Below, in pieces: positions 9,515 to 17,747 of a DNA stretch of 64,000 bases. Position numbers and translations under genes: made by a program. Source of the stretch: Streptosporangiaceae bacterium. GTDB taxonomy: Bacteria > Actinomycetota > Actinomycetes > Streptosporangiales > Streptosporangiaceae. Location: NCBI GenBank assembly GCA_025934375.1, contig JAICYD010000012.1, positions 1 through 64,000 of the forward strand, given 5' to 3'. The notes under the pieces are model-generated. The model did not search any database, was not told the origin of the DNA, and worked only from the letters and a program-made list of their open reading frames with translations. Each line of letters begins with the position of its first letter. Position 1 is the stretch's first letter.

Positions 9515-9536
9515 GTCACCAGAAAGGCGGCCCCCC

Positions 9537-11009
9537 ATGGCAACGACTCAAGAAGTCGCCACTGATAGTGGCATCACCCTCAAAAAGCGCGTCCTGTCCA
9601 CGCCCGAGGTGCTGGCTCAGTCGGTCGCCAACATGGCGCCCAGCGCCGCCATGGCGCTGCTCCCGCTACTGGTCTTCTTCTCGGCGGGCAACGCGACCTG
9701 GCTGTCCTTCGGGCTCAGCATCGTCGTCTTGCTCATCGTCGGCTACTGCGCGGCCCAGTTCGCCACCCGCGTCAACAGCGCCGGCTCGTTCTACGTCTGG
9801 GTGACCCGCAGCCTCGGCCCCGGAGCGGGCAGCGCCGCCGGCTGGGGCCTGGTGCTCGGCTACCTGTTCACCGGCGTCGCCACCGTCATCGGCTTCGAGA
9901 TCTACGCCGACAACTTCATCGGCGGGTTCGCCTCCGGGTTCGCCGCCAACCACGTGGTGCGGGCGATCTTGTACATCATCGGCGGCGTCGGCCCGGCCAC
10001 CATGGCCGTCTCCGACATCCGGATCAGCCAGCGGGTGGCGTTCGTCCTGGAGACCGTCTCGGTGACGATCATCCTGGTACTGTGCATCGCCGTCTACGTG
10101 CACAACGGCGGCGTCATCGACACCCGCCAGCTGTCGCTGAAGGGCTTCAGCGCCGGCGGCCTGGTCGTCGGCATGGTGCTGGCGATCTTCGCCTTCGTCG
10201 GCTTCGAGTCGGCCGGCGCGCTCGGCCAGGAGGCCAAGAGGCCCGAGCGCAGCGTGCCCCGCGCGATCTTGTGGAGCTGCGGCGCCGTCGGCGTGTTCTA
10301 CCTGATCGTGTCCTACGCGCAGGTCTACGGCTTCGGCGGCGCCGCGTTCGCCAAGGCCAGCGCGCCGCTGCCGCAGCTGGCGGGGGTCGTCGGCATGGGC
10401 TGGCTGGGCCATTTCATCGCCATCGGCATCACCTGCTCCATGTTCGCCTGCTGCCTGGCCTGCCTGACCGCCGGCTCGCGGATGCTGCTCAGCCTCGGCC
10501 ACGACGGCCTGCTGCCCGCCCGGAGGTTCTTCACGCACACCGCGCCGCGCACCAGCGCGCCGGACTTCGCGATCTGGACGATCGCGATCCCGATGACGGT
10601 CATCCCCATGGCCTACATCGCCGCGGGCAGCACCGACGTGGTGCTCACCGGCGAGGAGGGCACCCTCGCCACCTACGGCTTCATGCTGGCCTACGGGCTG
10701 GTCGCGCTGGCCGCGCCGTTCTACCTCAAGAAGATCGGCCAGGCCAGGCCGCTGGCCTGGTTCGTGGGCATCCTCGGCGCGGTCACGATGCTCTTCGTCT
10801 TCTACGTCAACTGGATCCCGCAGGCCATCCCGAACGACATCTTCCCCGCCTTGACCTGGCCCTGGTGGACGCTGCCGTACGTCTTCCTCGGCTGGACCGC
10901 CATCGGCGTGGCCTGGTACCTCATCGTCAAGACGCGCAACCCGGCGGTGGTGGCGGCCGGCGAATGGGGCGACCACGTCCCCGCCGACATCCAGGTCGCC
11001 ACCGAGTAA
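9537..11009 (+). CDS. APC-superfamily amino acid/amine permease
   Basis: A secondary transporter of 490 residues with about twelve membrane segments. The N-terminal LAQSVANMAPSAAMALLPLLVFF and the SAGSFYVWVTRSLGPGAGSAAGWG region are characteristic of the APC family. The start is ATG 9537 with GAAAGG about ten bases upstream. The frame is open further upstream, but that would overlap the oxidase. The tight spacing behind the amine oxidase makes the oxidase substrate the likely cargo (inference). A 15-bp hairpin downstream ends the unit. Confidence 0.85.
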   Translation: MATTQEVATDSGITLKKRVLSTPEVLAQSVANMAPSAAMALLPLLVFFSAGNATWLSFGLSIVVLLIVGYCAAQFATRVNSAGSFYVWVTRSLGPGAGSAAGWGLVLGYLFTGVATVIGFEIYADNFIGGFASGFAANHVVRAILYIIGGVGPATMAVSDIRISQRVAFVLETVSVTIILVLCIAVYVHNGGVIDTRQLSLKGFSAGGLVVGMVLAIFAFVGFESAGALGQEAKRPERSVPRAILWSCGAVGVFYLIVSYAQVYGFGGAAFAKASAPLPQLAGVVGMGWLGHFIAIGITCSMFACCLACLTAGSRMLLSLGHDGLLPARRFFTHTAPRTSAPDFAIWTIAIPMTVIPMAYIAAGSTDVVLTGEEGTLATYGFMLAYGLVALAAPFYLKKIGQARPLAWFVGILGAVTMLFVFYVNWIPQAIPNDIFPALTWPWWTLPYVFLGWTAIGVAWYLIVKTRNPAVVAAGEWGDHVPADIQVATE

Positions 11010-11045
11010 CTGAGTAGGGTCCGACAACCAAGGAGCTGTCCCCGC

Positions 11046-11088
11046 AACGACTCCGGTGCTCCGCGCAGCGCGTAGCACCGGAGTCGTT
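11046..11088 (+). terminator. 15-bp perfect hairpin after the permease
   Basis: Two exact 15-base arms (AACGACTCCGGTGCT and its complement) flank a 13-base GC-rich loop, 37 bases after the permease stop. There is no T tract, which is common for terminators in high-GC actinomycetes. Confidence 0.7.
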
Positions 11089-11175
11089 CGGCTGAGCGGA
11101 CCTCATTTCACTGACAACCTTCCGCGCGACGGCGACGTGTATGGGGCTGGAAGAGCGAGCTGACCGGAGGTGGTA

Positions 11176-11700
11176 GTGAGAGCTAAACAGTGGACGGCGT
11201 TCGAGGAGTTCGTGCAGGTCCACGGTGATGCCCTGGTGCGGCTGTCGTTCGCGTTGTGCGGCGATCGCGGGCGGGCCGAGGACGCGGCTCAGGAAGCACT
11301 GACCAGGGTGTACCTGCGCTGGTCACGGCTGGAGGACCCGCTGCCGTACGCGCGGCGCGCGGTGGTCAACGCGACCCGTGACTCCTGGCGCCGCCGCAGC
11401 CGCCAGGAGCAGCGCGAGCGCGCGGTCGCCGGGCTGCCGCCGCAGACGCCAGTCCGCATCGACGAGATGATCGCGGACCGGGACCGCCTGGCCAAGGCGC
11501 TGCTGCACCTGCCGTACGGGCAGCGCGCGGTGATTGTCCTGCGGTTCTGGCACCAGCTGTCGGAGCAGGAAACGGCCGACGCGCTGGGGAACTCCGTGGG
11601 CACCGTCAAGAGCCAGGCGAGCCGGGCCCTGGGCCGGCTCCGCCATGAGCTTCAGTCCGATCTTCTGCCCGTTAACCCGAACCTAAGGGAGTACCGATGA
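11176..11700 (+). CDS. SigE-family ECF RNA polymerase sigma factor
   Basis: Directs RNA polymerase to a specific promoter set. It has 174 residues with sigma region 2 (LVRLSFALCGDRGRAEDAAQEALTRV) and region 4 (LPYGQRAVIVLRFWHQLSEQETADAL then GTVKSQASRALGRL), matching the actinobacterial SigE/SigM-like group TIGR02983. I chose GTG 11176 because GGAGG ends five bases before it; GTG 11170 is also possible. The stop overlaps the start of the next gene by ATGA, so that membrane protein is translationally coupled and may be the cognate sensor or regulator. Confidence 0.88.
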   Translation: MRAKQWTAFEEFVQVHGDALVRLSFALCGDRGRAEDAAQEALTRVYLRWSRLEDPLPYARRAVVNATRDSWRRRSRQEQRERAVAGLPPQTPVRIDEMIADRDRLAKALLHLPYGQRAVIVLRFWHQLSEQETADALGNSVGTVKSQASRALGRLRHELQSDLLPVNPNLREYR

Positions 11701-12581
11701 GTGAATCACAGCTGGCCGAGGACGTGCGCGCGGCAGTGGAGGAGGCGACCGCGGGCCTGCGGGCGCCGGCGGGCGCGGCGGTGCGCGCCCGGGCGCGGGG
11801 GCGGCGGCGGCGCGCGGCCCGGGGGCTGCTGGCGATCGTGCCCGCCGCCGCGGTGATCGCCGGGGCGACCGTCGCCTTGCACGGCGGCGGCACCGCAACG
11901 CCTGCGGTGACCGCCGGGGCGCCTTCGGCGACTGCGCCCGCCCCCGCCATCGTGACCGATGCCTACGTGGTGAGCCATGTCCAGGCCGCGCTGCGCGGAG
12001 CGAACGACTTCATCATCGTGACCAAGGCCACCATCGGCCACGGGCAGGCCACGACCACCTACGAGGACCTGGCCACCCGCACCGGGCGCTCGGTCGTCTC
12101 CATCGGCGGCGACAAGGTCACCTACTGGATCAAGACCACGACCAGCGGGGGCCGCGACCACTGGCAGACCACCTACGTCGACTACACGAAGCGCACGTGG
12201 TGGACGAAGAACTCGCAATCCGGGGTCCTCGGCAAGGCCACCAGCGGCGACATCGTGCTGTCGGCGGATTCCTCGCCGGCCGAGATCAGCAAGGCGCTCG
12301 CCGTTGGCCAGCTTCGCGTCGGCGTCAAGGGCAAGGTCAACGGGCACCTGGCGATCGAGCTGGTTTACGCGGGCAAGCTGGCCGCCAAGGCCGGCGCCGT
12401 CCGCTACTGGGTGGACGCCACCACCTTCCAGCCGGTGCGGATCGACCTGCCGCCGTTCACCGCGGCCACCACCATCACCGAGAGCTGGATCCGCAAGTCC
12501 GCCGCCCTCGTCAAGGAGACCAACACCCCGCGGGTCCCGGCCGGGTTCCGGCAGGTCCCGGCCTCGCCCGCGTTCAACTAA
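11697..12581 (+). CDS. Membrane-anchored LolA-like protein coupled to the sigma factor
   Basis: A 294-residue protein with a short cytoplasmic N-terminus rich in Ala and Arg, one membrane segment at about residues 43-63, and a large extracytoplasmic part. That part has alternating beta-strand character and the region SAALVKETNTPRVPAGFRQV, resembling LolA/LppX-like folds seen in proteins paired with SigE-family sigma factors. The start overlaps the sigma stop (ATGA). I see no anti-sigma zinc motif (HxxxCxxC) in the N-terminus, so an anti-sigma role is only suggested by position. Family assignment is tentative. Confidence 0.6.
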   Translation: MSESQLAEDVRAAVEEATAGLRAPAGAAVRARARGRRRRAARGLLAIVPAAAVIAGATVALHGGGTATPAVTAGAPSATAPAPAIVTDAYVVSHVQAALRGANDFIIVTKATIGHGQATTTYEDLATRTGRSVVSIGGDKVTYWIKTTTSGGRDHWQTTYVDYTKRTWWTKNSQSGVLGKATSGDIVLSADSSPAEISKALAVGQLRVGVKGKVNGHLAIELVYAGKLAAKAGAVRYWVDATTFQPVRIDLPPFTAATTITESWIRKSAALVKETNTPRVPAGFRQVPASPAFN

Positions 12582-12596
12582 CCCTCGCCAGCCAGC

Positions 12597-12625
12597 GGCG
12601 GGCCGCCTCGCCTAGGCGGCCCGCC
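12597..12625. terminator. Bidirectional hairpin between convergent genes
   Basis: GGCGGGCCGCC and its exact complement flank a 7-base loop in the 46 bp between the converging LolA-like and beta-helix genes, so it probably terminates both. Confidence 0.65.
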
Positions 12626-12627
12626 GC

Positions 12628-13905
12628 CTAGGCGATGGAGGAGCTGAGCGTCACCGGCTGGGTGTCGTGCCCGTTCACGCTGTCGAAGATGCCGGGGGCG
12701 TTCTGGAACTGGCCGCTGGGATTGTGCGCCAGCGTGGAGCCGGTGATCTGCAGGGTCCCGCCGCCGGCGTTGACGACGAAGAAGATGCCGCCGCCTCCCT
12801 CGCGGGCGGTGTTGTCCCGCATGACCGTGCCCTCGATGGTGAGGTCGTAGGAGTTGCCGTCGGTGTAGATCGCGCCCCCGCTGCCGCCGCCCGCGGTGCC
12901 GGCGGCGGCCGGGTTCGCGCCCCAGCCGATCGCCTGGTTGCCGGTCAGCGCGCTGTTGATGACGTCGAATTGCGCGTACAGGCCGCTGAGCGCGCCGCCG
13001 TTGGAGCAGCTGTTCCCGGTGAAGGTGTCGCCGGTGATGTAGACGGGACTGCCCGGGTACATGCCGACCGCGCGGATGGCGCCGCCGCCGAGGTCGGGGC
13101 CGCTGGCGTAGCAGCGGTTACCGGCGAACGAGGAGTTGACGACCTTGAGCTGGCCGCCCCCGGCGAAGATGGCGCCGCCGCCGTAGACCGAGCTGCCGCT
13201 GGCCTGCGGCGTGGCCGAGTAGGCGCCGGTGAAGGCGAGGTTCTGCACGACGAGGCGAGGCCACTGCTGCTGCCAGCCGGGGTTCATGAACAGGATCTGA
13301 GTCGTGCCGCCGCCGCTGAGGGTCACCTTCCCGCCGCCGTCGAGCACGACCTCGTGGGTGGAGCTGGCGACCTTGGCGGTGGCGGTCATGGTGATCGTGA
13401 CCGGGCGCGAGCCGCAGTTGAACGTGATGACGCCGCCCGCGGCGACCGCCGTGACCACGGCCGCCGACGTGCAGCTGCCAGGCGTTCCGGTGCCGATCAC
13501 GTGGTCGGGGTGGCTGGTGGCGACGGCCTGGGCCGCCTGCGGGACGGCCGCGTGCCCGGCGGGATTACCGGCGGCCGCGATGGTGGCGCCGGCGCTGGTG
13601 GCGGGGGTCGGCGCGGAGCCGGGGGACGCCTTCCCCTTCCCCTTCCCCTTCCCCTTCCCCTTCGCCGTCGCCGTCGGCGATGCGGGCCGGGTGCCCCGGG
13701 CCGCGGTGGAGGCGAGCGCGGCCGGCATGCTGCCCGCGGGCACGGTCGCCACGAACGCGGGCACGGTGCTGGAGGCGGCCCCGGGCGCCGCGCCCGCGCA
13801 CGCGGTGAGCGCGGCCATCGTCGCCAGCCCGCCCATCATGGCCAGGCCCCGCAGCAACATGCCCGAACTAAGCACCGATCCCATGGCGCAAGATGCTAGC
13901 CGCAC
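12628..13905 (-). CDS. Secreted right-handed beta-helix repeat lipoprotein
   Basis: A 425-residue exported protein of unknown activity. The hydrophobic N-terminus ends in LTAC, a probable lipobox. A Pro/Ala/Thr-rich linker with a run of five to six Lys-Gly pairs follows. From about residue 150 the sequence is a parallel beta-helix of the pectate-lyase-like type: recurring short strands with Asn/Gly turns such as VVNSSFAGNRCYAS, ITGDTFTGNSCSNGGALSG, VINSALTGNQAI and TIEGTVMRDNTAREGGGGIFF. I see no catalytic motif. Such proteins often bind or cut polysaccharide, but that is not shown here. The start is GTG 13905 or ATG 13884; neither has a clear ribosome site. Confidence 0.75.
   Translation of the reverse strand: MRLASCAMGSVLSSGMLLRGLAMMGGLATMAALTACAGAAPGAASSTVPAFVATVPAGSMPAALASTAARGTRPASPTATAKGKGKGKGKGKASPGSAPTPATSAGATIAAAGNPAGHAAVPQAAQAVATSHPDHVIGTGTPGSCTSAAVVTAVAAGGVITFNCGSRPVTITMTATAKVASSTHEVVLDGGGKVTLSGGGTTQILFMNPGWQQQWPRLVVQNLAFTGAYSATPQASGSSVYGGGAIFAGGGQLKVVNSSFAGNRCYASGPDLGGGAIRAVGMYPGSPVYITGDTFTGNSCSNGGALSGLYAQFDVINSALTGNQAIGWGANPAAAGTAGGGSGGAIYTDGNSYDLTIEGTVMRDNTAREGGGGIFFVVNAGGGTLQITGSTLAHNPSGQFQNAPGIFDSVNGHDTQPVTLSSSIA
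13630..13664 (-). repeat. Hexanucleotide tandem repeat encoding Lys-Gly pairs
   Basis: On the + strand TTCCCC recurs about five times in a row. On the coding strand it reads AAG-GGG and gives a (Lys-Gly)n linker in the beta-helix lipoprotein. Such runs are prone to slippage in units of two residues. Confidence 0.85.
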
Positions 13906-14254
13906 GGGCCCCGGGCTATCTGGCAGTTAGCGCAGCCCCATTCACCGCTAGAGGTATTGCTGGACGGTGAGCGTGCCATCGTCAGCGCGACGGCGGCCGC
14001 TCGCAACACTCGGGCACGGAGTGCCTCGTCGGCCGCCGCGCACAGGCCACGAGCAGTTCCAGGCTCGACCGTCACGAGCCCTAGCCTATTAGCCTCACTT
14101 CCAGCAGGCTCATTGTCCCGGGTGCCGCGAAGTAGAGCGCCACCGCGTAGGCGTAAAATCCCGCGAGCAGCGATTTCTCCCTTCCCGCCGGCCTGCCATT
14201 ACTGCGGGATATCCCAGCGTCCCCGAATTGTTGCCACGATACTCAGGAGGCGGC
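13906..14254. other. 349-bp divergent intergenic region
   Basis: It lies between the divergent beta-helix and YCII genes and should contain both promoters. The only firm signal is AGGAGG at 14245-14250, the ribosome site of the YCII gene. No coding frame or strong repeat is visible. Confidence 0.4.
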
Positions 14255-14842
14255 GTGGGTGCGGGCGCTGGCTTGATGGTCAAGACTGTGGGCGTGGAGT
14301 TCTTCTGCTATCACCGCGACCGGCCCGGCTCCGTGGAACTGCGCGACGAGCTGCTGGAAGCGCACTGGTCCTACATGGACCGGTTCCAGGCGGCGATGAT
14401 CGCCCGCGGCCCGACCCTGGCCGGCGACGGCGCGCCCACCGGCAGCGTGCACATCGTGGACCTGCCGGATCCGGCCGCCGCCCGCGCGTTCGCCTTCGAC
14501 GAGCCGAACTACCAGGCCGGCGTGTACCGCGACGTGATGCTGCGCCGCTGGCGCAACCTGCTGGACCGCGCAATGTGGGACTATCCCGGCGGCCGGGAGG
14601 GCGGCCACCGGTACCTGGTGCTCGGCCTCGGCGCGGGATCGGCCGCCGACCTTGCCGTCCCGCCCGGCCGGGACGAGCTGATCGCCTACGGACCGTTGCT
14701 ATCCGATGACGGCGTCGCCTGGCTGGGCACGGCGGCCCTAGTCCGGGCGCCGGGCCCGGACGTGGCGCGCGCGATCGTGTCTCCCGGCCGGTACGCCGCC
14801 ATCGAGGTGCACAGCTGGCAATTCGGCGGCCGGCCGTCATGA
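14255..14842 (+). CDS. YCII-related domain protein
   Basis: A 195-residue protein resembling YCII-domain proteins. The segment ELRDELLEAHWSYMDRFQAAMIARGPTLAGDGAPTGSVHIVDLPDPAAARAF is the typical YCII pattern. The second half (from YLVLGLGAGS) looks like a second, weaker copy of the fold with a GPLLSDDG equivalent. The function of YCII proteins is not settled. The start is GTG 14255, four bases after AGGAGG; ATG 14276 is an alternative. The stop overlaps the PIG-L gene start by ATGA, so the two are co-translated. Confidence 0.75.
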   Translation: MGAGAGLMVKTVGVEFFCYHRDRPGSVELRDELLEAHWSYMDRFQAAMIARGPTLAGDGAPTGSVHIVDLPDPAAARAFAFDEPNYQAGVYRDVMLRRWRNLLDRAMWDYPGGREGGHRYLVLGLGAGSAADLAVPPGRDELIAYGPLLSDDGVAWLGTAALVRAPGPDVARAIVSPGRYAAIEVHSWQFGGRPS

Positions 14843-15621
14843 CCCGAACCGTGGTCGCGTTCCATGCCCATCCCGACGATGAGGTGATCTTCACCGGCGG
14901 GACCATTGCGCGGCTGGCCGACGAGGGGCACCGGGTGGTGGTGGTCCTGGGGACCGACGGGGCGATGGGGCCCGCCGACGGCATCCGCCTGTCGGAGTTC
15001 CGCGCCAGCGCCGCGATCCTTGGGGTCGCGCGCGCCGAGCACCTCGGCTACGCCGACAGCGGCCACGGACCGGTGCTGTACCCGGACCCGCCCGGGCGGG
15101 TCCGGTTCGCGCGGGCCGACCTCGACGAGGCCGCCGGACGGCTCGCGGCCATCTTGCGGGAGGAGTCAGCCGACCTGCTGCTCAGCTACGACCCGGGGGG
15201 CGGGTACGGCCACCGGGACCACGTGAAGGTGCACGCGGTGGGAGCCAGGGCCGCCAGCCTCACGGGCGTGCGCGTACTGGAGGCGACCGGGCCCCGGGGC
15301 TTGCTGATCACGCGGGTGACCCTGCTCCGGGTCCTGCGGCTGGTGGTGCGCTACCGCAGCGGGGAGACCATCACGGCCGGGGTTCCCCGGTCGGCGATCA
15401 CCCACCGGGTGAACGTCCGCCGCTACGCCGCGCGCAAGCAGGCCGCGCTGGCGGCGCACCGGACGCCCGCCGAGGGAAAGGGCCGTGCGGCACGCCTATT
15501 TCGCCTCGCGGTGGCGCTCCCGGCCCCGGCCTTCGGCCTGCTCGCGGGCCGCGAGTGGTTTACCGAGCCGGGAATCGGGCCCGGGCCCATCCTCGGTGAC
15601 GTCCTGCGCTCCCGCGCGTAG
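14839..15621 (+). CDS. PIG-L family (LmbE-like) zinc deacetylase
   Basis: A 260-residue member of the GlcNAc deacetylase family that in actinobacteria includes MshB and Mca of mycothiol metabolism. The zinc motif A-H11-P-D-D14-E lies at the N-terminus, and the second metal-binding segment GYGHRDHVKVH near residues 118-128 supplies the third ligand. The C-terminal part has RKQAALAAHRT, the usual helix of the family. The substrate cannot be assigned; it could be a sugar conjugate made or modified with the coupled YCII gene. tRNA-Pro follows 78 bp downstream. Confidence 0.85.
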   Translation: MTRTVVAFHAHPDDEVIFTGGTIARLADEGHRVVVVLGTDGAMGPADGIRLSEFRASAAILGVARAEHLGYADSGHGPVLYPDPPGRVRFARADLDEAAGRLAAILREESADLLLSYDPGGGYGHRDHVKVHAVGARAASLTGVRVLEATGPRGLLITRVTLLRVLRLVVRYRSGETITAGVPRSAITHRVNVRRYAARKQAALAAHRTPAEGKGRAARLFRLAVALPAPAFGLLAGREWFTEPGIGPGPILGDVLRSRA

Positions 15622-15698
15622 CCGCGACCTTACAGGAGGTTCGGCGTCACACCTGAGGTGCGCGGCGCGGTGCCGCCGACCGCTAGACTGTCCGGGGA

Positions 15699-15773
15699 CG
15701 GGCTGTAGCGCAGCTTGGCTAGCGCGCCGCGTTTGGGTCGCGGAGGTCGCCGGTTCGAATCCGGCCAGCCCGA
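15699..15773 (+). tRNA. tRNA-Pro (anticodon UGG)
   Basis: The acceptor stem CGGGCTG/CAGCCCG encloses D, anticodon and T arms. The anticodon stem CCGCG/CGCGG holds loop TTTGGGT, giving UGG. The T loop is TTCGAAT. Discriminator A is at 15773; CCA is not encoded. A -10-like TAGACT lies at 15684-15689. Confidence 0.95.
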
Positions 15774-15914
15774 CAAGTAGCAAGTAACTTCCCCAGTGCT
15801 CGCCAGGCCTCCCGGAGGTTGTTGCATTCCACTGATGCCGGCTCCTTTTCAGGGGATTCCCAGACTCGCCCGGATCCGCGTGCGGGACGCTCTTGGCGGC
15901 ATATCATCGCCGAT

Positions 15915-17747
15915 ATGGCAAGCGGGCTGGGGGTTCTGATAGGAGGGCGCTTCCGGCTGGTCGCGTCCATCGGCCAGGGCGGGATGGGCCGCGTATGGCG
16001 CGGACACGATGAATTCCTCGACCGGGATGTCGCGGTCAAGGAGGTCCTTCTCCCAGCGCACCTATCGGAAGCCGAACGGTCCGAGCTCGTCGAGCGGACC
16101 ACTCGCGAGGGGCGCTCGGCGGGGCGGCTGAACCATCCCGGCGTGGTCACGATCTATGACGTGGTCGAGCATGACGGCGCGCCGTGGATCGTCATGGAGT
16201 ACATCGCCGGGCGGTCCCTGGCGGCCGAGATCGCCGAGCGCGGACGGCTGCCCTGGCATCAAGTCGCGGTGATTGGCGCGCAGATCGCCGACGCGCTGGC
16301 GCACGCCCACGCGGTCGGCGTGGTGCACCGCGACCTGAAGCCAGACAACGTGCTGCTGTCGGGCAACCGCGTGATCCTCACCGACTTCGGCATCGCCCGG
16401 ATGACCGACGCGACGAGCCGGCTAACCGGGACCGGCACCGTGGTCGGCACGCCGCAGTACATGGCGCCCGAGCAGCTGGAGGGGCGCACTGTCGGCCCAG
16501 CGGCCGACATGTGGTCCCTCGGCGCCACGCTGTACACCGCCGTCGAGGGCCAGCCGCCATTCGACGGCCCGTCGGTGACCGCCCTGATGACGGCCATCTT
16601 GACCCGCGATCCGCGGCCCCCGGCGCACGCCGGCCCGCTGACCGCGGTCCTGGCCCGGCTGCTGACCAAGAATCCCACGCTGCGCCTGGACGCCAGCGCC
16701 GCCGCGCTGGAGCTCACCCAGGACATGGCATACCAGCCGGTCACCGGCGCGCCTGCGGCCGCCCCGCATCTCCCGGCAACCCCGCAGCCCCCCAGCCCGC
16801 AGCCGGGGACAGTGCCGTCGGGAATCGGGCGGTCATACGACTTCCCCGGCCCCCCCGATGTCATCACGATGGGGCCGCCGCGGACCGCGGGCGGCCGCCG
16901 CAACGGGCTGCTCCTCGCGGCCGGATCGATCGTGGCCGTCATGGTCGTGGTCGCCGGGCTGTTCGTGGCGCGGGGCATCATCCGCCACAACCGCACCGGG
17001 CCCGCCGCCGCCGCCGGGGTTGGGCAGGGGACCGGCACCGCCGTGTTCAAGGGCATCGTCGTGCGGGAGGTCACCACCGTTCCCGTGCGCACGCTCAACG
17101 CGGTCGGCCCCGGATCGGTCCAGGCGGTATCCGGGACGATCAACGGCGTGCCCGGCGCCCCGCTACGCAAGGACGGCAAGCCGGTGGTGTTCTACGACGG
17201 CGCCGAGTACTGCCCGTACTGCGCCACCGAGCGGTGGACCATGATCGTCGCGCTGAGCCGCTTCGGGACGTTCCGCGGGCTCACGCCGATCAAGTCCTCC
17301 GCGACCGACACCCCGGCCAGCATCGCGACGTGGACCTTCCACGGCTCGAAGTACACCAGCCGGTACCTGACCTTCACCGCCGTCGAGGAGACCGGCAACG
17401 TAGCCGACAGCAGCGGCGCCTACCCGACGATTGAAGTACCGACCGCCGCCCAGAAGGCCCTCATCGCCAAGTACGACGGCAGCGGGCCGACCGCGGGGTC
17501 GATCCCGTTCATTGACTACGGGAACAAGTGGATCCAGGTCGGAGACCTGCCCGGGTTCCTGCCGACGGACCTGGAGGGGCAGACCTGGGCGCAGATCGCC
17601 TCCTCCCTGAAGAACCCGGCCAGCCCGACCGCGCAGGCAGTCGACGGCGCGGCTAACTGGACCACGGCCGCCATCTGCACCCTGACGAACAACCAGCCAT
17701 CAACGGCCTGCACGCCAGCCGTCATCGCGCTGGAGGCCAGGCTCTAA
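15915..17747 (+). CDS. Transmembrane Ser/Thr protein kinase fused to a DUF929 thioredoxin-like domain
   Basis: A 610-residue Hanks-type kinase. The glycine loop GQGGMG is at 20-25, ATP-binding Lys42 in VAVKEV, catalytic D140 in HRDLKPDN and D157 of DFG, all intact. A Pro-rich juxtamembrane linker leads to one membrane segment at about 331-353. The extracytoplasmic part matches DUF929: the segment [19 protein letters not shown] with Cys433 and Cys436 as a CxxC pair, then RFGTF, SSATDTP and the [14 protein letters not shown] strand. It could sense redox state or a ligand and signal to the kinase (inference). ATG 15915 starts at the kinase N-lobe; upstream in-frame ATGs encode no conserved sequence. 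The 3' end overlaps the convergent FUSC gene by 48 bp. Confidence 0.9.
   Translation: MASGLGVLIGGRFRLVASIGQGGMGRVWRGHDEFLDRDVAVKEVLLPAHLSEAERSELVERTTREGRSAGRLNHPGVVTIYDVVEHDGAPWIVMEYIAGRSLAAEIAERGRLPWHQVAVIGAQIADALAHAHAVGVVHRDLKPDNVLLSGNRVILTDFGIARMTDATSRLTGTGTVVGTPQYMAPEQLEGRTVGPAADMWSLGATLYTAVEGQPPFDGPSVTALMTAILTRDPRPPAHAGPLTAVLARLLTKNPTLRLDASAAALELTQDMAYQPVTGAPAAAPHLPATPQPPSPQPGTVPSGIGRSYDFPGPPDVITMGPPRTAGGRRNGLLLAAGSIVAVMVVVAGLFVARGIIRHNRTGPAAAAGVGQGTGTAVFKGIVVREVTTVPVRTLNAVGPGSVQAVSGTINGVPGAPLRKDGKPVVFYDGAEYCPYCATERWTMIVALSRFGTFRGLTPIKSSATDTPASIATWTFHGSKYTSRYLTFTAVEETGNVADSSGAYPTIEVPTAAQKALIAKYDGSGPTAGSIPFIDYGNKWIQVGDLPGFLPTDLEGQTWAQIASSLKNPASPTAQAVDGAANWTTAAICTLTNNQPSTACTPAVIALEARL

Noticed and set aside
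12667..13899. A 410-codon forward frame over the beta-helix gene
   Set aside because: Its translation is a low-complexity mirror of the reverse-strand gene, which has a signal peptide and beta-helix repeats.
13957..14709. A forward frame beginning in the divergent region before the YCII gene
   Set aside because: It overlaps the YCII gene out of frame, is rich in Arg/Pro/Ala and has no conserved segment.
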